Shown: positions 6,413-9,219 of the stretch, one piece after another
Layout of the letters: every line of letters starts with the position of its first letter
Position numbering within the stretch: position 1 is the stretch's first letter
Assembly: GCA_003525905.1 (NCBI GenBank)
Contig: DQIA01000075.1
Coordinates: 735 to 9,953, forward strand
DNA length: 9,219 bases
Direction of reading: 5' to 3'
Source: Clostridiales bacterium
GTDB taxonomy: Bacteria > Bacillota > Clostridia > Oscillospirales > Oscillospiraceae
Made by a program: the position numbers and the translations under genes
Notes under the pieces: model-generated
What the model saw: the letters and a program-made list of their open reading frames with translations, nothing else
The model's database searches: none
What the model was told of the DNA's origin: nothing

Positions 6413-8788
6413 ATGAAGAAAGCACTTTCTCGCATCGTGTCTCTGCTGCTTGTGCTGTGCCTTGTCACGGCGCTGGTGCCGGCCGTTTTCGCGGCTGATG
6501 AGAATGAGGTTCAGATCCTCTTCCTCGACACCTCCGACGTCCACGGTCAGCAGTTTGCAACGGACTACACGCAGGATGCAAGCCTGTCCGGCACTCATTA
6601 TCAGAGTATGACCCGCGTTGCCACTTATGTCAAGCAGCAGCGTGCGGAATACAAGAACGTATTCCTCAGCGACTCCGGCGACACCATCCAGGGCACGCCG
6701 CTGACGTACTACTACGCCTTCATGAAGAAGGACGTGGACGATCCCGCCATGAAGGTCATGCGTATGATGGACTATGATATGTGGGTCGTCGGCAACCACG
6801 AGTTCAACTACGGCATGGATATTCTCCAGCGCCAGCTGAACTATCTCACCTCTGAGTCCACCGAGACCGAGTCCAAGGTCGGTGTTTCCATGGCGAACTA
6901 CCTCGACGCCAACACGAACAACGACAAGACCCGCGACTGGAAGACCTGGAACAGCTACGCTCCCTATGTCATCAAGGAATATGACGGCGTCAAGGTCGCT
7001 GTCATGGGCATCGGCAACCCCAACATTGCAAACTGGGATGTCCCCGAGAACTGGAAGGGCATCTACTTCGCAGGCGTTGTGGAGACCTACAAGCACTACG
7101 AAGCCGAGATGAAGGCCAAGGCCGACCTCATTGTCCTCGTCAGCCACAGCGGCATCGACGGCGACCCCGAGAAGTCCGACTTCATCCGTGAGCTTGTCTC
7201 CACCACGAACTCCATCGACCTCGTGTTCTCCGGCCACGAGCATCGCAATGGTGTGACGAAGATCGCCAACACCGACGGCAAGGAGATCCCCGTCATCTCC
7301 CCGGGCACGAAGGCTGGTGTTGTCGGCCGCGCGCTGTTCACCTACAACAAGGCCACGAAGACCTACACGGTCGAAGCCGCCAATGCTCCCATGACCGTCC
7401 GCGAGGGCCGCACCACGAAGCCGCTCTATGAGCCGGACGCCGATCTGACCGCCGCTCTGCAGCCCTATGAGGATGCAACGTGGAACGAGTACATGCTCAA
7501 GCCCATCGGCACCGCAAGCGACAACTTCACCGCCTCTGGCCTCGGCACTGCGCCGTCCGCCTTCGTCGACCTCGTGAACAAGGTCCAGATCTGGGGCGCT
7601 TATGACCGCACCGGCAAGAACACCCCCGACGACAAGACCGACGATAAGCCCGCTCAGCTGTCCATCACCGCTCCGCTGACCTCCGGCAATGCCGAGAACC
7701 TCATCCCGAAGGGTGACATCAAGCTCGGCGACATGTTCCGCCTGTACCGCTATGAGAACTGGTTCTACCAGATCACCATGAGCGGCAAGGAAGTCCGCAC
7801 CTGGCTCGAGTACTCCGCCTCCAAGGTTAGGGCCAACGAGGACGGCACCTTCAGCATCCAGGGCGGCCTGACGTACTACGACGTTATCTCCGGCGAGGGC
7901 TTCTCCTATGAGATCAACGCTGCGGCTCCCTCCGGCCACCGCATCGAGAACATGACCTACAACGGCAAGGCCGTGCAGGACACCGATACCTTCACCGTCG
8001 TCATCAACAACTACCGCTTCAACGGCGGCGGCAACTTCATCCAGTACATCAACGAGCACGGCTGCAACTTCGTCCCGAACGATGAGAGCCGCGTCATCTA
8101 CTCCACCCAGTACGACATGATCCAAGGCGAAGACAAGGGCCAGGCCCGCAACCTGCTGGCTGACTACATCACGGAGCAGGGCACCATCGATCCCGTTATC
8201 ACCTCCGAGTGGAAGATCACAAACGTTCCCTTTGAGAACAAGTTCACGGACGTCACCGAGGAAGACTGGTTCCATGATGTCGTTCTGGAGCTGGCTGCCT
8301 CCGGCATCGTCAACGGCATGACCGAGACGACGTTCGAGCCGCAGGGCACGCTGACCCGCGCCGAGTTCGCCACGATGCTCTATCGTGTTTCCTACGCCCC
8401 CGTCGTAACCGGCAAGAGCACCTACTCCGATGTCAAGACCGGCGACTGGTACTATAACGCCGTCGTCTGGGCCACCGAGGCCGGTGTCGTCAACGGCATG
8501 GGCGACGGCACGTTCGCCCCGAACGACAACATCACCCGTCAGGAAATGGCCACGATGCTCTACCGTCTGGCCAAGGCCGAAAAGGTCGAGGAAGACAAGC
8601 TGGCCTCCTTCCCGGATGCTGAGTCCGTCGCCGACTGGGCGAAGGATGCCATGAACTGGGCTGTCTCCACCGAGATCGTCAACGGCTCCACGCACGACGA
8701 CAAGGTCAACTACCTTGACCCGACCGCCACGGCGCTCCGCTGCCAGGCTGCCGCTGTCGCCTGCCGTTATCTGGCTCTCAGCAAGTAA
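6413..8788 (+). CDS. Secreted CpdB-like 2',3'-cyclic-nucleotide phosphodiesterase / nucleotidase with three SLH repeats
   Basis: This 791-residue cell-surface enzyme probably hydrolyses extracellular cyclic or mononucleotides to release nucleoside and phosphate. A Sec signal peptide (MKKALSRIVSLLLVLCLV..., likely cut after AVFA at 27) starts it. The metallophosphoesterase domain (about 33-300) has a full ligand set: D42 and H44 (DTSDVHG), D87/D90 (DSGDTIQG), N128-H129 (GNHEFNYG), H245 (SHSG), H275 and H277 (GHEH). The 5'-nucleotidase C-terminal domain (about 365-600) includes GTAPSAFVDLVN, YRYENWFYQ (445-453) and NNYRFNGGGNF; GNHEFNYG and the NNYR segment favour a CpdB-like rather than UshA-like substrate class. 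Three SLH repeats start near 611, 671 and 733 and would bind pyruvylated cell-wall polymer. SLH1 has LTRAEF, SLH2 has ITRQEM, but SLH3 reads ALRCQA. AAGGAG lies nine bases before the ATG. It is monocistronic. Confidence 0.93.
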   Translation: MKKALSRIVSLLLVLCLVTALVPAVFAADENEVQILFLDTSDVHGQQFATDYTQDASLSGTHYQSMTRVATYVKQQRAEYKNVFLSDSGDTIQGTPLTYYYAFMKKDVDDPAMKVMRMMDYDMWVVGNHEFNYGMDILQRQLNYLTSESTETESKVGVSMANYLDANTNNDKTRDWKTWNSYAPYVIKEYDGVKVAVMGIGNPNIANWDVPENWKGIYFAGVVETYKHYEAEMKAKADLIVLVSHSGIDGDPEKSDFIRELVSTTNSIDLVFSGHEHRNGVTKIANTDGKEIPVISPGTKAGVVGRALFTYNKATKTYTVEAANAPMTVREGRTTKPLYEPDADLTAALQPYEDATWNEYMLKPIGTASDNFTASGLGTAPSAFVDLVNKVQIWGAYDRTGKNTPDDKTDDKPAQLSITAPLTSGNAENLIPKGDIKLGDMFRLYRYENWFYQITMSGKEVRTWLEYSASKVRANEDGTFSIQGGLTYYDVISGEGFSYEINAAAPSGHRIENMTYNGKAVQDTDTFTVVINNYRFNGGGNFIQYINEHGCNFVPNDESRVIYSTQYDMIQGEDKGQARNLLADYITEQGTIDPVITSEWKITNVPFENKFTDVTEEDWFHDVVLELAASGIVNGMTETTFEPQGTLTRAEFATMLYRVSYAPVVTGKSTYSDVKTGDWYYNAVVWATEAGVVNGMGDGTFAPNDNITRQEMATMLYRLAKAEKVEEDKLASFPDAESVADWAKDAMNWAVSTEIVNGSTHDDKVNYLDPTATALRCQAAAVACRYLALSK

Positions 8789-8802
8789 GAAATACTCTTC
8801 CG

Positions 8803-8834
8803 CTGCCGCACCCACCCGGGTGCGGCAGTTTTTT
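8803..8834 (+). terminator. Intrinsic terminator after the SLH nucleotidase gene
   Basis: CTGCCGCACCC (8803-8813) pairs perfectly with GGGTGCGGCAG (8818-8828) around a four-base loop ACCC, followed by six T (8829-8834). It lies 14 bases after the stop codon and is a textbook strong terminator. Confidence 0.96.
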
Positions 8835-8847
8835 GTTATGGAATGCA

Positions 8848-8906
8848 GTGCAAATCGCAGGGGCGAGGCATGGTGCAAATGGAAAATGCAGAATGGAAAA
8901 TGGAAA
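8848..8906. repeat. Short direct repeats (GTGCAAAT and ATGGAAA units)
   Basis: GTGCAAAT occurs at 8848-8855 and 8873-8880. ATGGAAA occurs at 8879-8885, 8893-8899 and 8900-8906, separated by AATGCAGA-like sequence. It looks like a degenerate tandem or dispersed non-coding repeat. No gene is supported in the 385 bases from 8835 to the window end, which is built of this repeat, a 20-base palindrome and a palindromic element. Confidence 0.55.
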
Positions 8907-8937
8907 GTTACGCAAAACTGCCAGTCGTGCGTTGTAG

Positions 8938-8957
8938 GGGAGCGGCATGCCGCTCCC
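8938..8957. repeat. Perfect 20-base palindrome
   Basis: GGGAGCGGCATGCCGCTCCC is its own exact reverse complement with no spacer, and follows GTTGTAG. The pattern of TGTAGGGG followed by a GC-rich self-complement resembles a dispersed palindrome family I recall from GC-rich Clostridia, but that needs a genome search. There is no T tract, so it is not a terminator for the upstream gene, which already has one. Confidence 0.75.
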
Positions 8958-9012
8958 GGCGCAGCGCTTACGATTCGTACCGGCTGACGATAAAACGGTA
9001 ATGGCCCCCGAA

Positions 9013-9144
9013 TTGTCATTGCGAGGAGGCCAAAGGCCGACGTGGCAATCTCGGGCAGGCAGTTGCGTTTTCGCCGCGGCCTTCCTGTGATCCGGCCGGG
9101 TACTGCGAGATTGCCACGGCCCCTTCGGGGCCTCGCAATGACAA
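9013..9144. repeat. Composite inverted-repeat element with side hairpins (right copy)
   Basis: Two outer arms pair exactly over 14 bases: TTGTCATTGCGAGG (9013-9026) and CCTCGCAATGACAA (9131-9144). Two inner arms pair over 12 bases: GTGGCAATCTCG (9042-9053) and CGAGATTGCCAC (9106-9117). Between outer and inner arm each side carries its own small hairpin: GGCC-AAA-GGCC (9028-9038) and GGCCCC-TTC-GGGGCC (9118-9132, sharing its last two bases with the outer arm). The side hairpins differ in sequence but keep the same fold. The centre 9054-9105 is GC-rich and unpaired by eye. No transposase lies in or near it, so it is non-autonomous at best. Confidence 0.85.
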
Positions 9145-9219
9145 ACTCGGAAGTCTCATGCCAATGAATTTGCGCTGCATGATTTGTAAGTGCACAAGGC
9201 GCTCACTGAGCGCCGCTAC
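9145..9219. repeat. Tail and hairpin of the right repeat copy (cut by window edge)
   Basis: This continues the element at 9013-9144 and aligns without gaps to positions 23-97. It contains the perfect hairpin GGCGCTCA-C-TGAGCGCC (9198-9214). The window ends at the base equivalent to position 97, so the true end of this copy is not visible. Confidence 0.75.

Noticed and set aside
6449..6463. Lipobox around C16 in the nucleotidase signal peptide
   Set aside because: LVLC lacks the small residues required before the Cys and lies in the hydrophobic core. A standard cleavage site AVFA follows at 24-27.
8715..8987. Open frame of 90 residues across the end of the nucleotidase gene
   Set aside because: It starts inside a real gene in another frame and runs through the terminator and repeats.
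6365..9019. Antisense open frame of 884 residues opposite the nucleotidase gene
   Set aside because: Its sequence is low-complexity Val/Gly/Asp/Leu-rich, as expected for the complement of biased codons, and it crosses a terminator and a promoter.
8848..9219. CRISPR array
   Set aside because: Repeats are short, irregular and palindromic, without evenly spaced unique spacers or cas genes.

Overview
The window looks like chromosomal core sequence from a GC-rich member of the Clostridia (Firmicutes), most likely near the Oscillospiraceae. Three things suggest this. A recG / Asp23-family / fakA gene set typical of Firmicutes is present. Ribosome binding sites are strong (AGGAGG type). A surface protein is anchored by S-layer homology (SLH) repeats. 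The family assignment is inference from gene content and base composition, not a search result. All five protein genes lie on the + strand, and no RNA gene, CRISPR array, transposase or prophage gene was seen.

Layout. Positions 1-206 hold dispersed-repeat sequence: the tail of a palindromic element cut by the window edge, a hairpin, an isolated end-like half-site and a pyrimidine-rich tract. recG (220-2286) encodes the branch-migration helicase. A clear sigma-A-type promoter (2380-2408) then drives gpmI (2461-4029), a cofactor-independent phosphoglycerate mutase of the plant/trypanosome-like sequence type. A GC-rich hairpin follows gpmI. Next come a small Asp23/Gls24-family gene (4090-4443, yloU-like) and, 25 bases on, a FakA-type fatty acid kinase (4469-6148, GTG start), which ends at a strong terminator (6162-6198).

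A separate transcription unit follows: promoter 6332-6360, a hairpin near the predicted 5' end of the mRNA (6372-6387), and one large gene (6413-8788). It encodes a secreted CpdB-like nucleotide phosphodiesterase/nucleotidase with three C-terminal SLH repeats, closed by a perfect-stem terminator (8803-8834). The last 385 bases (8835-9219) contain no gene. They are a patchwork of short repeats: ATGGAAA units, a perfect 20-base palindrome, and a complex inverted-repeat element followed by the same tail and hairpin as at the window start.

Functionally these are housekeeping genes: replication-fork and recombination repair (RecG), lower glycolysis (GpmI), cell-envelope-related Asp23 protein, use of exogenous fatty acids (FakA), and nucleotide scavenging at the cell surface (CpdB-like/SLH). 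I found no convincing new multi-gene system. The points most worth a second look are the composite palindromic repeats that flank the gene block in the same orientation about 9.1 kb apart, an Asp in FakA where the zinc-binding Cys is expected, the plant-type phosphoglycerate mutase, and the unusual third SLH repeat of the surface nucleotidase.
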